Shown here piece by piece: positions 8,348 through 17,101 of a stretch of DNA of 64,000 nt. This DNA is from Alkalimarinus sediminis. GTDB lineage: Bacteria > Pseudomonadota > Gammaproteobacteria > Pseudomonadales > Oleiphilaceae. The position numbers and the translations under genes are program-made. The stretch lies in NCBI RefSeq assembly GCF_026427595.1, contig NZ_CP101527.1, positions 753,001-817,000 on the forward strand, written 5' to 3'. The notes beneath the pieces are model-generated. The model saw only the letters and a program-made list of their open reading frames with translations. It had not been told where the DNA came from and did no database searches. The first letter of the stretch is position 1; each line of letters starts with the position of its first letter.

Positions 8348-10168
8348 ATGACACTTAGTAAAATTCTTGGTGATAAATCGGTTAATCAAGCGTCTTGTAT
8401 TGACTTCATTATGCACCTCAAACAGACGATTCCGAGTGTCTCTATCGCTTGGTTATGGCATGGCCAATCATTTTTAAGCTCAATGGAAAACTCTCTGATG
8501 ATTAATGGCTTGGGGGTGATTTCAGCTGTACCAGAGGTTATATATCAGCAACTACCTTCACATGTGTTAGCTAACCAGTGGCAAGAATTTGAATTTGAGT
8601 ATTTGTCCAAGTGCTACGGCTGTAAATGCATCACAATGAGACCGGATGAGGACTACTCTACGTTGTTGCTATTTGGTGAGCAGCTGCCGGTCATTTCGCC
8701 TCATCAGCGAGATATCGCAGAACTTTGTCTGACGCATATTTCGTTTTTGAGACAACAACAAGATATTGACTTAAAGCTGAAAGAGCTTGGGCGTCATATG
8801 CTCTATCAAATCGTATGGTCTGAGAGTCTCGAGTGGATTAGAACCCTTGAAGTTGAAGATGATGCGTTTTACAAAAAACTGATGGTGCGATTAATGCTCC
8901 TGACAGAGTCAAGTGCGGGAGCTATATATATTGAGGCTGATGATGCTAGACCGGTTTGGCACTACAAAGGACTTAGCTATGAGGATATAGAGCAAATAGA
9001 GGGGATACTTAAAGATAAAGAGAAGGATCTTTATGTGTCAATGGTGATGGAAGAGTATAACCATTTGCCCGATGCTCATCCCGATTGCCCTGTTGTTGAG
9101 AACCATGCACACCTTTTTCTCTGCCCGGTTATTGATCCTAATGGGCGTCGGAAAGCGATCATTCTGTTGTCAAAAAGATTATTGCAAGATTGTTACTCCA
9201 TTACTGACCACGTCTATATTAATCAGCTGATTACTCAGGTTTATACGGGTATTGAGAAGAATAGACTAGTAGCGGCTCTTGAGAGTTCAAATCGGTCACT
9301 TGAGAAAGAACATAGGGCGCAAAAGGTCCTGATTCAGAAGCTTCAAGATACCCAAGACCAGCTTTTACAGTCAGAAAAGATGGCATCCATTGGCCAGCTA
9401 GCCGCAGGTGTTGCCCATGAAATCAATAATCCTATTGGCTTTGTAAACTCGAATTTATCGACTCTGTCAGAGTTTAGCCAATCGATGTTGACGGCTATTC
9501 AAAAGATAGGAAAGCAAATAGAAGCAGGTAACGATAGCGAACTCAAACAGTTTTACACTGAGCTGGCTGAAGAGCATGAAGTTGACTTTATAACAGATGA
9601 CCTGCCATCTCTACTGGCAGAATCCAAAGACGGCATTTCTAGAGTTAAAGATATAGTGCAGGATTTAAAAGATTTTTCCCGCACAGATAGTGGCGAATTT
9701 GCCACTGTAGATATCCACAATATTATTGATAAAACACTTAACCTCATTCATAGCGAAGTTAAATATAGTGCAGACTTAACAACAGAATATGGTCAACTAC
9801 CTGAAGTTGAGGTGATGGAGTCGCAGATTGGTCAGGTTATTCTAAACTTATTGGTGAATGCTTCTCATGCAATAGAAGACAAAGGCAGCATCCATATCAA
9901 AACAACGTTAAATGAAGATCAGAAAAGTATTCAGATATCGGTAACTGACTCAGGAAAAGGCATTTGCCCTGAGCATTTAGGAAAGTTGTTTGACCCCTTT
10001 TTTACCACAAAACCCGTCGGTAAGGGGACCGGTTTAGGGCTTTCGCTCTCTTATGGAATTATTCAGCGCCACCATGGAGATATCGAAGTCACAAGCGAAC
10101 TAGGTGTAGGCACGACATTTAGGGTAACACTGCCGATTGTACAACCGCCAATATTAGATGGTGAGTAA
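8348..10168 (+). CDS. Cytoplasmic sensor histidine kinase
   Basis: 606 residues, no membrane segment. The N-terminal half (1-310) is an unrecognised sensor, probably with a GAF-like region (about 160-300: [21 protein letters not shown], then [20 protein letters not shown]). It includes a short cysteine cluster CYGCKC (about 89-94). A coiled coil (about 310-345) leads to the H-box [11 protein letters not shown], with His358 as phospho-acceptor. The ATPase domain is complete: N-box [17 protein letters not shown]1 [15 protein letters not shown] and G2 GKGTGLGLS. Its catalytic half closely resembles the upstream kinase, which suggests gene duplication. The start lies 3 nt after the upstream stop. 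The CYGCKC cluster could sense redox state or bind metal. Confidence 0.88.
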   Translation: MTLSKILGDKSVNQASCIDFIMHLKQTIPSVSIAWLWHGQSFLSSMENSLMINGLGVISAVPEVIYQQLPSHVLANQWQEFEFEYLSKCYGCKCITMRPDEDYSTLLLFGEQLPVISPHQRDIAELCLTHISFLRQQQDIDLKLKELGRHMLYQIVWSESLEWIRTLEVEDDAFYKKLMVRLMLLTESSAGAIYIEADDARPVWHYKGLSYEDIEQIEGILKDKEKDLYVSMVMEEYNHLPDAHPDCPVVENHAHLFLCPVIDPNGRRKAIILLSKRLLQDCYSITDHVYINQLITQVYTGIEKNRLVAALESSNRSLEKEHRAQKVLIQKLQDTQDQLLQSEKMASIGQLAAGVAHEINNPIGFVNSNLSTLSEFSQSMLTAIQKIGKQIEAGNDSELKQFYTELAEEHEVDFITDDLPSLLAESKDGISRVKDIVQDLKDFSRTDSGEFATVDIHNIIDKTLNLIHSEVKYSADLTTEYGQLPEVEVMESQIGQVILNLLVNASHAIEDKGSIHIKTTLNEDQKSIQISVTDSGKGICPEHLGKLFDPFFTTKPVGKGTGLGLSLSYGIIQRHHGDIEVTSELGVGTTFRVTLPIVQPPILDGE

Positions 10169-10224
10169 CTTAGAAATCAGATGGTGAGTAACTTAAAAAC
10201 TAGATAGTGAGTAACTGAAAATGG
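10156..10224 (+). repeat. Three tandem copies of a 23-bp sequence across the kinase stop and the next start
   Basis: Copies at 10156-10178, 10179-10201 and 10202-10224 are nearly identical. The shared core is AGATGGTGAGTAACTTA, with AGATAG in copy 3. Copy 1 contains the real stop codon (10166-10168) of the second kinase, and copy 3 ends with the ATG of the next gene. Every copy carries a stop codon in the same position, so the duplication lengthened the spacer from about 6 to 52 nt without altering either protein. Confidence 0.95.
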
Positions 10225-11534
10225 ACTTAGAAAAAAGTGAAAGTGTTCTATTTGTCGACGATGAGCCCGCCATACTGTCATCACTAAAGCGCCTTTTCAG
10301 AAAGTCGAATTTTAACTGCTATTTTGCCGAAAGTGGAGAAGAGGGGCTAACGTTACTGGAAACACAACCGGTAGATCTTATTGTTTCTGATATGCGTATG
10401 CCGAAGATGAACGGTGCTGAGTTTTTGGCAATCGCTCGTTCGAAATGGCCTGATACGGTACGGATACTCTTAACAGGGCATTCAGATATCAGTGCAACGA
10501 TTGATGCACTCAATAAAGGCGGAATTTACCGCTACATCAGCAAACCTTGGAATGACCAAGAACTACAAGAGGCGATAGATCAGAGCCTGCGTTTACGTAG
10601 GCTAGAGCGGGAGCGTGTCGAGCTTTTAGAGCTTACTCAAACGCAAAATGAAAAGCTACAGTCATTTAATGCTGAGCTAGAAGAGCGAGTTAAAGCTCGC
10701 ACACAGGAAATACAGCAAACCGCTGACATGCTTGACCTCGCTTATGAAGAGTTAAAGCAAAGCTATGACATGTTTATAAGGGTGTTCTCGACCATTGTTA
10801 GTAGTCGTTTCAATACACATCGAATCAACTCTAGCATGATGGCTGACCTAGCCAAGAAAATTTCAGAAAAAGTTAACCTGTCAGAAGACGAAGTTACTCA
10901 TATCTACTATGCCTGTCTATTACATGAGTTAGGCAAACTAGGGTTGCCAGACAATATACTAGCGGCACCTGAAGTAACATTAGATAACGAAAGCTTGGAG
11001 ATATATCGCCAATACCCCGCCTTGGGTGAAATGATTTTAATGAGCATCGATAAGTTGGCACTCACTGCAAAAATTATTGGCACTCATATGGAGTGTTATG
11101 ACGGAACAGGTTTTCCAACCGGCCTGAAAGGTAGCGCTATTCCAAGAGGGGCAAGGATACTGAGAGTCGTACGAGATTTTGTTGGGTTGCAGATGGGGGT
11201 TATAGATCGAGACCCAATGAGCAATGATGCGGCATATAGTTATATCAAAAGTAATGCCGGTAGACTCTATGACCCTGGTGTTGTCAAAGTGCTAGGCCTA
11301 TTCCAAAAAGAATTTGTGATCTCTTCTGTTAACGCAGACGAAATGAAAATTGATGTGATGGCATTGAAGCCCGGCATGAGGATTTCTCGGGATGTGACCA
11401 ATGTAAACGGTATTTTATTGATATCTAAAGACTTCCCTCTTACCGAAACTATTATCGAACGTTTTATGTCGATTGAACGACTAGAACATAGGAAATTGAA
11501 CGTTTATATCTATCTCGATGGAGAAACAAAATGA
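10221..11534 (+). CDS. Response regulator with a degenerate HD-GYP domain
   Basis: 437 residues. The REC domain (about 8-125) has Asp57 in SDMRMPKMNG as phospho-acceptor, Thr84 region LLTGHSD and Lys107 in ISKPWND. A coiled coil (125-180) is followed by an HD-GYP-type domain (about 190-370). The HD-GYP domain is a c-di-GMP phosphodiesterase fold, but key metal ligands are altered. HDxGK is HELGK (Glu236), the usual His after the bundle is Tyr (YRQYP), HHE is THME, GYP is GFP, and the ADxxDA motif is VRDFVG. It is therefore probably not an active phosphodiesterase. A C-terminal extension (about 370-437, ALKPGMRISRDV) resembles a common HD-linked beta segment. It overlaps the next gene by 4 nt. 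Confidence 0.85.
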   Translation: MDLEKSESVLFVDDEPAILSSLKRLFRKSNFNCYFAESGEEGLTLLETQPVDLIVSDMRMPKMNGAEFLAIARSKWPDTVRILLTGHSDISATIDALNKGGIYRYISKPWNDQELQEAIDQSLRLRRLERERVELLELTQTQNEKLQSFNAELEERVKARTQEIQQTADMLDLAYEELKQSYDMFIRVFSTIVSSRFNTHRINSSMMADLAKKISEKVNLSEDEVTHIYYACLLHELGKLGLPDNILAAPEVTLDNESLEIYRQYPALGEMILMSIDKLALTAKIIGTHMECYDGTGFPTGLKGSAIPRGARILRVVRDFVGLQMGVIDRDPMSNDAAYSYIKSNAGRLYDPGVVKVLGLFQKEFVISSVNADEMKIDVMALKPGMRISRDVTNVNGILLISKDFPLTETIIERFMSIERLEHRKLNVYIYLDGETK

Positions 11535-12061
11535 GCGTGGTCGTAATTATTGATGATGAGGTCAACATTCTGAAGGCGATTCAACGAGTATTACGGCATC
11601 AGAACTGGGAGATACTAGCCTATCATGACCCTCATGAAGCTATTCGAGCGTTAAGTGGGCGTAATGATGTTGATGTGATTATATCTGATTATCGAATGCC
11701 GCAAATGAATGGTGTTGAACTGTTGCAGACCCTTAAACAACAGTGCCCTGACTCTATTCGTATGATTTTAAGTGGCCAAGTTGATATGGAAGCGGTTTTA
11801 AATGCAATCAATAAAGCGGAAGTTTACCGATTTATTATGAAACCCTGGAACGATGAAGACTTGGTTATTACACTTAAAAATGCCATTGCCCACAATCAAC
11901 TTATCAAAGAAAACAAACAGTTGGCCGAGACTGTGAGGGCTCAACACCGAGAAATCAACCGGCATGTTACTGAGCTTAAACGCCTGGAGAAGGAGTCACC
12001 TGGTATTACCAAAGTTGACTGGGGAGAAGATGGGTCGATAGACCTAACGGACGAATTTTAG
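11531..12061 (+). CDS. Response regulator, REC domain with short coiled-coil tail
   Basis: 176 residues. REC domain with Asp9/Asp8 acidic pair (IDDEVN), phospho-acceptor Asp53 in SDYRMPQMNG and Lys104 in IMKPWND. This is almost the same signature as the preceding REC domain, so the two are probably paralogues. The C-terminal 60 residues are charged and helical (ENKQLAETVRAQHREINRHV) and end with an acidic stretch (DLTDEF); there is no DNA-binding or enzymatic output domain. It overlaps the previous gene by ATGA, showing translational coupling. It is likely a phosphotransfer or protein-binding partner in the kinase-kinase-REC-REC system. Confidence 0.88.
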   Translation: MSVVVIIDDEVNILKAIQRVLRHQNWEILAYHDPHEAIRALSGRNDVDVIISDYRMPQMNGVELLQTLKQQCPDSIRMILSGQVDMEAVLNAINKAEVYRFIMKPWNDEDLVITLKNAIAHNQLIKENKQLAETVRAQHREINRHVTELKRLEKESPGITKVDWGEDGSIDLTDEF

Positions 12062-12083
12062 TTAATTATGTTGTTGGTTTGAA

Positions 12084-13223
12084 CTAAACCGAGATGACTC
12101 GATTTCGTCCAGTTCGTTTGGCGGTGTAAAGCGCTTTATCGGCTCTGCTTAATGCGCTCTCAAGAGACTCTTGTTGTTGCATTTCAACAACACCGATACT
12201 AACGGTGAATGTGATCATTTTATCGTCTTTGTAGTTCACTTCTAGTTGCTCAATCAACTGTCGGATTTTTTCAGCGGTTTGGCTGGCGCGAGCCAAGTCG
12301 AGGCCGGGGAGTGATATAGCAAACTCTTCTCCACCGAGTCGGCTAAACATATCGGTATCTCTTAGGTTGTTTCTACAGGCATTAGAAAACTCAATTAGGG
12401 CGATATCCCCCGCATGGTGGCCGAAGGTATCATTCACCTTCTTAAAGTGGTCAATATCAAGCATCATAACTGATACTGGCATTTGGTAGCGCACTTGATA
12501 ACTATGATGTTGCGATGCTTGAGCAAGAAAGTAGCGACGATTATAGGCGCCTGTTAAGTCATCTTTAATCGCTAGTTGGGTTAGTCGTTTATTTGCTTCT
12601 TCAAGCTCTTTTTGAGTCTCTTGTAGTCTTTTGTTAAGTATTTGAAGGTGTTCATAGCGGGTATGGCCTTCTCGCTTATTCAGCTGCTCAAGTTCTGACT
12701 TTAGGGTAGCATCTGACTGAGACGCGTGAATGGTTGCGTATTTTCGTCCATTTCGTGTCTCAATCGCTGTGACCAGTGCGCGCATGTTACATTTCATCGC
12801 CAAGCTAAATATACCCGACGCTTTGCCGCAAATAAGCGGTAGGTTATCACAGATGTTTTTGGTTTCACGTATGACCAATTCGAAAGGGTCTTCTATTTCA
12901 AAGACAATTTTTTTGTTGACCCAGTCTACTGAAGTTAGGGTCATAGTACCCCAACCAGCATTGCTAACAACCTCGGCCCACTGAGTAAAACCTTGCTCAA
13001 AATTGCTGTCTTTACGAGTTGAGATATAGTTGTAATTCTCGGTGGCACCTTCAGCTGCTTGATAGGCAACTAATAGAAAGTAAAAACTTTCGCCCAATTG
13101 CTCTATTAAGGGGGTTAGCATGTGCAGGAGTGTTGGTTTCTTCCATAAAAGAATACCTTCGTTTCCGAAAAAACGAAGTTTTTTTTCTTGATCATCCCAC
13201 CGATATCCTTCAGGCAGTGACAT
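12084..13223 (-). CDS. Diguanylate cyclase (GGDEF) with an N-terminal sensory domain
   Basis: 379 residues from ATG 13223, chosen because GGAG lies 9 nt upstream; the frame is open to a TTG five codons earlier. The C-terminal GGDEF domain (about 215-379) has the active-site motif GGEEF and an intact inhibitory I-site RDTD five residues before it. It should therefore make c-di-GMP and be product-inhibited. The N-terminal 170 residues are a globular domain that could belong to the V4R/heme-NO-like sensory folds (ending ICGKASGIFSLAMKCNMRAL); this is only a suggestion. A coiled coil (about 185-215) joins the two. It converges with the kinase operon, stops 23 nt apart. Confidence 0.9.
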   Translation of the reverse strand: MSLPEGYRWDDQEKKLRFFGNEGILLWKKPTLLHMLTPLIEQLGESFYFLLVAYQAAEGATENYNYISTRKDSNFEQGFTQWAEVVSNAGWGTMTLTSVDWVNKKIVFEIEDPFELVIRETKNICDNLPLICGKASGIFSLAMKCNMRALVTAIETRNGRKYATIHASQSDATLKSELEQLNKREGHTRYEHLQILNKRLQETQKELEEANKRLTQLAIKDDLTGAYNRRYFLAQASQHHSYQVRYQMPVSVMMLDIDHFKKVNDTFGHHAGDIALIEFSNACRNNLRDTDMFSRLGGEEFAISLPGLDLARASQTAEKIRQLIEQLEVNYKDDKMITFTVSIGVVEMQQQESLESALSRADKALYTAKRTGRNRVISV

Positions 13224-13470
13224 AGAACAATACTCCAAATACCATGCCCCGAGATGGTGCGTTAGGCAGGTGAATTTAAACCATAAGAACTGTACCGCGG
13301 TTATTATAACAATAGTCGCAAAACTAAGCTTTTGCGACTGGGTAATATGTGTTCATTTAAAGGTGGTTTTTACAAGGTTTAACAGTTAAAGGCGGGGTGT
13401 GTTCAATGGATAAGCTCTAACTGTTAAATGCGAGACGCCAAGTATTGGGCTTCAATAGCTTGGCAAATGG

Positions 13471-14682
13471 CTACTTTAGTTCATTTGAACTCTTACCAAG
13501 CATTCGTCTGGCGACGATAAGCTGTTGTATCTGCTGAGTGCCTTCAAAAATATCGAGAATTTTTGAATCTCTTGCCCACTTTTCTAATAGGTGAGACTCA
13601 CTAAAACCGAGTGTTGAGCATAACTCTGCACACTTTAACGTAATGTGGTTGGCGGTTCGGCCTGCTTTGGCCTTTGCCATGGAGGCTTCTTTTGAGTTTG
13701 GTAAGCCATTATCAGCCATCCATGCAGCTTTTAATGTGAGTAGGCGAGCGGCCTCTAAATCAGCTTCCATTCTATACAACTCTGCTTCGCTAGCTAATGA
13801 GTTGTTAACAGGGTCGGCATAGCCTGCTATGACGCCGGCCGAGTTTAACAATGAACGTGTAAGCTCTAAAGAGGCTCGTGCCAACCCTACTGCCATGGCA
13901 GCAACCACTGGACGGGTGTTATCGAACGTCTGCATTACACCGCCAAAGCCCTTTTGCGTGTCAATTTCAGGGTTCCCTAGCAGGTTTTCTTTGGGCACTC
14001 TACAGTTTTCGAACCGAATAGTGGCAGTGTCTGATGCTTTGATGCCTAGTTTTTTGTCTAACCGAACCAGCTCCATGCCGGGGGTCCCTTTTTCAACGAC
14101 AAAAGACTTAATAGCCGCACGACCGAGTGACTTGTCGAGAGTGGCCCATACAACGACTGCATCACAGCGGCCACCTGCAGTAATGAAGATTTTCTCGCCA
14201 TTGATGACATATTGATCGCCGTCGAGTTTAGCGGTGGTTTTGATATTAGCTGAGTCAGAGCCAGCCTCGGGCTCTGTTATTGCCATGGCGGCCCATGTGT
14301 TTTTATATCGGTTGAGTTGCTCTTGATTGGCAACAGCCGCTATTGCCGCATTACCCAGGCCTTGTCGGGGTAGGCTTAAAGCGAGCCCGACATCTCCCCA
14401 GCACAACTCAGTGAGACCAAGAACTGTGGCCATATTACTGCCATTTTTTATGCTTTGGGCGTCTTCGCTGTCGTTGTCTTGTTTTAGCTTCGCTGCGCCA
14501 GCGCCACCTTTAATATCACCATCATTCATGCCATCCATAATGGAAGCTAGCATATCGAGCTCAACTGGATATTCGTGTTCTGCTACATCGTATTTTCGAG
14601 AAATAGGGCGAAAAACTTCTAAAGCGACCTGCTGTGCTTGATTAATTAGAGCATTAAATTTACGAGGTATTTCAAAATTCAT
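13471..14682 (-). CDS. Acyl-CoA dehydrogenase, probably catalytic
   Basis: 403 residues, standard length for the flavoprotein family that oxidises acyl-CoA to trans-2-enoyl-CoA. Signatures seen are MAITEPEAGSDSANIKTTA (FAD/substrate loop, about 131-150), VINGEKIFITAGGRCD (about 161-176), the helix-G region FDNTRPVVAAMAVGLARA (about 251-270) and, near the C-terminus, ILDIFEGTQQIQQLIVARR. The Glu of FEGTQQ is at the medium-chain-type catalytic position. ATG at 14682 follows AGGACG at about 8 nt. It lies 56 nt downstream of a second acyl-CoA dehydrogenase-like gene, which lacks that Glu; the two probably form a hetero-oligomer. Confidence 0.92.
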   Translation of the reverse strand: MNFEIPRKFNALINQAQQVALEVFRPISRKYDVAEHEYPVELDMLASIMDGMNDGDIKGGAGAAKLKQDNDSEDAQSIKNGSNMATVLGLTELCWGDVGLALSLPRQGLGNAAIAAVANQEQLNRYKNTWAAMAITEPEAGSDSANIKTTAKLDGDQYVINGEKIFITAGGRCDAVVVWATLDKSLGRAAIKSFVVEKGTPGMELVRLDKKLGIKASDTATIRFENCRVPKENLLGNPEIDTQKGFGGVMQTFDNTRPVVAAMAVGLARASLELTRSLLNSAGVIAGYADPVNNSLASEAELYRMEADLEAARLLTLKAAWMADNGLPNSKEASMAKAKAGRTANHITLKCAELCSTLGFSESHLLEKWARDSKILDIFEGTQQIQQLIVARRMLGKSSNELK

Positions 14683-14738
14683 CTTTTACGTCCTGTGTTT
14701 AAACGCATTTAATTTGCATATCAAAATTGTGATGTTGG

Positions 14739-16058
14739 TTAAGCATGAAGACCATACAAAATAGCGATAGATCTCATATCGCGATACCAACGTTCAACAG
14801 GATGTTCTTTGATAAAACCGTGGCCGCCTAGCAGTTGTACTCCATTGGTTCCGATTTCCATAGCTTTGTCGGCACAAAGTACTTTGGCTAGATAGGCTTC
14901 TCGATGAAAGGGTAGTCCTTGCTCGCAGCGGCTTGCGGCTCGGTAGGTAAGAAGGCGCATGCCTTCGAGCTCAATCCCCATATTTGCGATCATAAATGCG
15001 ACAGATTGCCGATGACTCACTGGTTCTCCAAATGCGATTCGTTCGTTACAGTACTTAATGACATAGTCCTGAATAGCCTGAGCGCAGCCAATGGCTAACG
15101 CACAGCCTGCCAAGTTAGATAGGTCAATGCAGGTTTGATAACAGAAATGCTCATCACCTAACAGTGCATCTAATGGTAACTGAACATCTTTAAAGGTGAT
15201 GGTACTTAGCTCTGCAGCCTTGAGCCCCATGGCTGGGCTTGACTCAACAGAGATACCCTTTAACGCACTATTAACAATAAAGAGATTTTGTTCACCGCCA
15301 GGTGAAGAGGCGGCCACCAGAAAGAAGTCGGCCCTCTCGCCGATTGCTACGGCACTTTTTTTCCCATTCAACAGGTAGCCATCTTCTATTGGTGTTACCC
15401 GTGTCTTGAGTTTGTTGGGGTTAAAAAGCGGAGAAGGCTCATTGATGGCAACGGTGGCAAATAAGCCTTTATCGTGCTCCAGAGATCGTGTAAGAGGGGC
15501 TAACCAACTGGACTGCTGAGCTTCGGTCCCCCAACGAGTCAAAATATTTGCAACACTTATGGTAGAGAGTAGGGCAGTTGCGATACCCATATCACCAGAG
15601 GCTAATGCTTCTATGATAATTAGGTTGCTGACCGTTGATGGCGTGTCTGTAAAGCCACCGTATTGCTCCGATACTGAATATGCCAACATGCCGAGTTCGT
15701 TTGCTTGTTGAAAAACTTCATCGGGGGTTGCTGCTTGGCTGTCAGCTTCGTATGCGGAGTCTCGGATAATATCAGATGAAAAACGGTCGAGGGTGTCTTT
15801 GATCAATCGTTGATCTTCAGAGAGAGAGGGGTCAAAAAGAGTTGCTGCTTGCTGCTCTTTAGTTGGTGTTGTTTGCTTAAAAAAAGCTTTTGCCTGCTGC
15901 ACTGTAGCATTAGTAGAGGATACAACCTGAAACCCTGTACGTGTTGATAAATAGGCTATTTTTTCCGCCGGTCGTTGCAATTTGAGCTTTTTAACTAATG
16001 ATGAACCTGCAAACTTGTTAACGGCGGATAAAGCAAAGCCGATTGTATCTTTAGCCAT
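14739..16058 (-). CDS. Acyl-CoA dehydrogenase-like protein lacking the catalytic Glu
   Basis: 439 residues. Residues 1-75 are an extra N-terminal region not seen in standard acyl-CoA dehydrogenases. The family fold follows (FDPSLSEDQRLIKDTLDRF, VAINEPSP in place of the usual xITEPEAGSD, YLLNGKKSAVAIGERADFF, GHGFIKEHPVERWYRDMRS). The chain ends at IAILYGLHA, where active relatives have the YEGTxQ segment, so the medium-chain-type Glu is absent. The alternative Glu position on helix G is also not Glu (CIDLSNLAG). The serine of the FAD loop is changed too. It probably acts as the non-catalytic half of a heterodimer with its downstream neighbour. AAGGA lies upstream of ATG 16058. Confidence 0.85.
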   Translation of the reverse strand: MAKDTIGFALSAVNKFAGSSLVKKLKLQRPAEKIAYLSTRTGFQVVSSTNATVQQAKAFFKQTTPTKEQQAATLFDPSLSEDQRLIKDTLDRFSSDIIRDSAYEADSQAATPDEVFQQANELGMLAYSVSEQYGGFTDTPSTVSNLIIIEALASGDMGIATALLSTISVANILTRWGTEAQQSSWLAPLTRSLEHDKGLFATVAINEPSPLFNPNKLKTRVTPIEDGYLLNGKKSAVAIGERADFFLVAASSPGGEQNLFIVNSALKGISVESSPAMGLKAAELSTITFKDVQLPLDALLGDEHFCYQTCIDLSNLAGCALAIGCAQAIQDYVIKYCNERIAFGEPVSHRQSVAFMIANMGIELEGMRLLTYRAASRCEQGLPFHREAYLAKVLCADKAMEIGTNGVQLLGGHGFIKEHPVERWYRDMRSIAILYGLHA

Positions 16059-16333
16059 AGTTGATACATCCTTTAAATCTTAACGCGATAGTCTGACCTG
16101 TTTTATTGTTCTGCGCATGCTCAAGAGATTACCTGAGTAGATATCGTGGTCTAATCTTCTGATTGCTTCAATCTAATATCAACTTCAATCAACTGAGTGT
16201 ACGTACATTTAGAATGCATGTACAAACAGGATTGTAGCAATGGCTGTTTTTAGTCTCCTTGGCGTCTACTCGGCCAACTATCTCTAATCGCTACCTTGAG
16301 CGACCACTTTGAGTCGACCCACTCAATGAGCGG

Positions 16334-17023
16334 TTATGGCAAGCGAATACGGAATACACCACCACCTAAATCGCCGCCATTTTCTAGCTCTATACTGCCT
16401 GTTTCATCACCTTGTTTATGGAGCTTTGCGACTTGATAGGCAAAATAGAGCCCAAGGCTTGTACTGCCAGACTCGAAATCAATCCCCTTAAATATCTGTC
16501 CCGGTGCGTTGCACATTGAAGCTGGGTAGCCTGCGCCATTATCTGAAATCTCAAACACCGTATGGCGACCATCGTGATAAGCCTTTAGCTTTATTTTGTC
16601 CCGCGTATAGCGAGCCGCATTGGTTAATGTATTGTTGATAATACCTGCGGTCATGTCACGATCAAAATATCCCACCAGGTCATCTTCACACTCTATAATC
16701 AATGATATAGAGCGAGAGTTAAGTAGGACTTCATAGCGGGCGGCTTGCTCCTCAAGAAAGTCGCGGATGTAATGTTCGTCTATGTGTACAGAGAGTTTGT
16801 CGTTCTCCAGTCGATAAACCCCGAGAAGCTGGATAAGGTCGTTATTGACCCGTTCAGCTTCGTATTGAAGCGTGGCTACTTTGCCTGATTTTTTCATCTC
16901 TTCAGGAAGCTCATCGCTAATCAGCTCCAACGAATGCAGCAGCATACTGAGGGAGTTCTTCATATCATGTACCGATGATGCCATAACCATTGAAAAATCG
17001 GGTTTTGATGGATCTTCAGTCAT
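16334..17023 (-). CDS. Small soluble histidine kinase without sensor domain
   Basis: 229 residues from ATG 17023 (AAGGAAGG 4-7 nt upstream; the frame is open further but that start has no site). The H-box SSVHDMKNSLSMLLHSLE begins only about 17 residues into the protein, so there is no sensor domain. The ATPase domain has N-box INNTLTNAARYTRD, G1 ISDNGAGYP and a G2-like STSLGLYF. It is an orphan-type kinase that must receive its input from a partner. It lies 79 nt downstream of a REC-TPR gene and near a membrane-anchored REC gene on the same strand, and these three probably form one system. Confidence 0.85.
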   Translation of the reverse strand: MTEDPSKPDFSMVMASSVHDMKNSLSMLLHSLELISDELPEEMKKSGKVATLQYEAERVNNDLIQLLGVYRLENDKLSVHIDEHYIRDFLEEQAARYEVLLNSRSISLIIECEDDLVGYFDRDMTAGIINNTLTNAARYTRDKIKLKAYHDGRHTVFEISDNGAGYPASMCNAPGQIFKGIDFESGSTSLGLYFAYQVAKLHKQGDETGSIELENGGDLGGGVFRIRLP

Positions 17024-17101
17024 TGTGCCTTCCTTTATCATCAAAAATTTTCAGTTGTAATTATTCGTATAACACCGTAGCTGCATAAGTCGGTGCGATA
17101 G

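Noticed and set aside
13829-14215. 128-codon plus-strand frame inside the acyl-CoA dehydrogenase gene
   Set aside because: Antisense shadow of a well-supported enzyme gene with low-complexity sequence.
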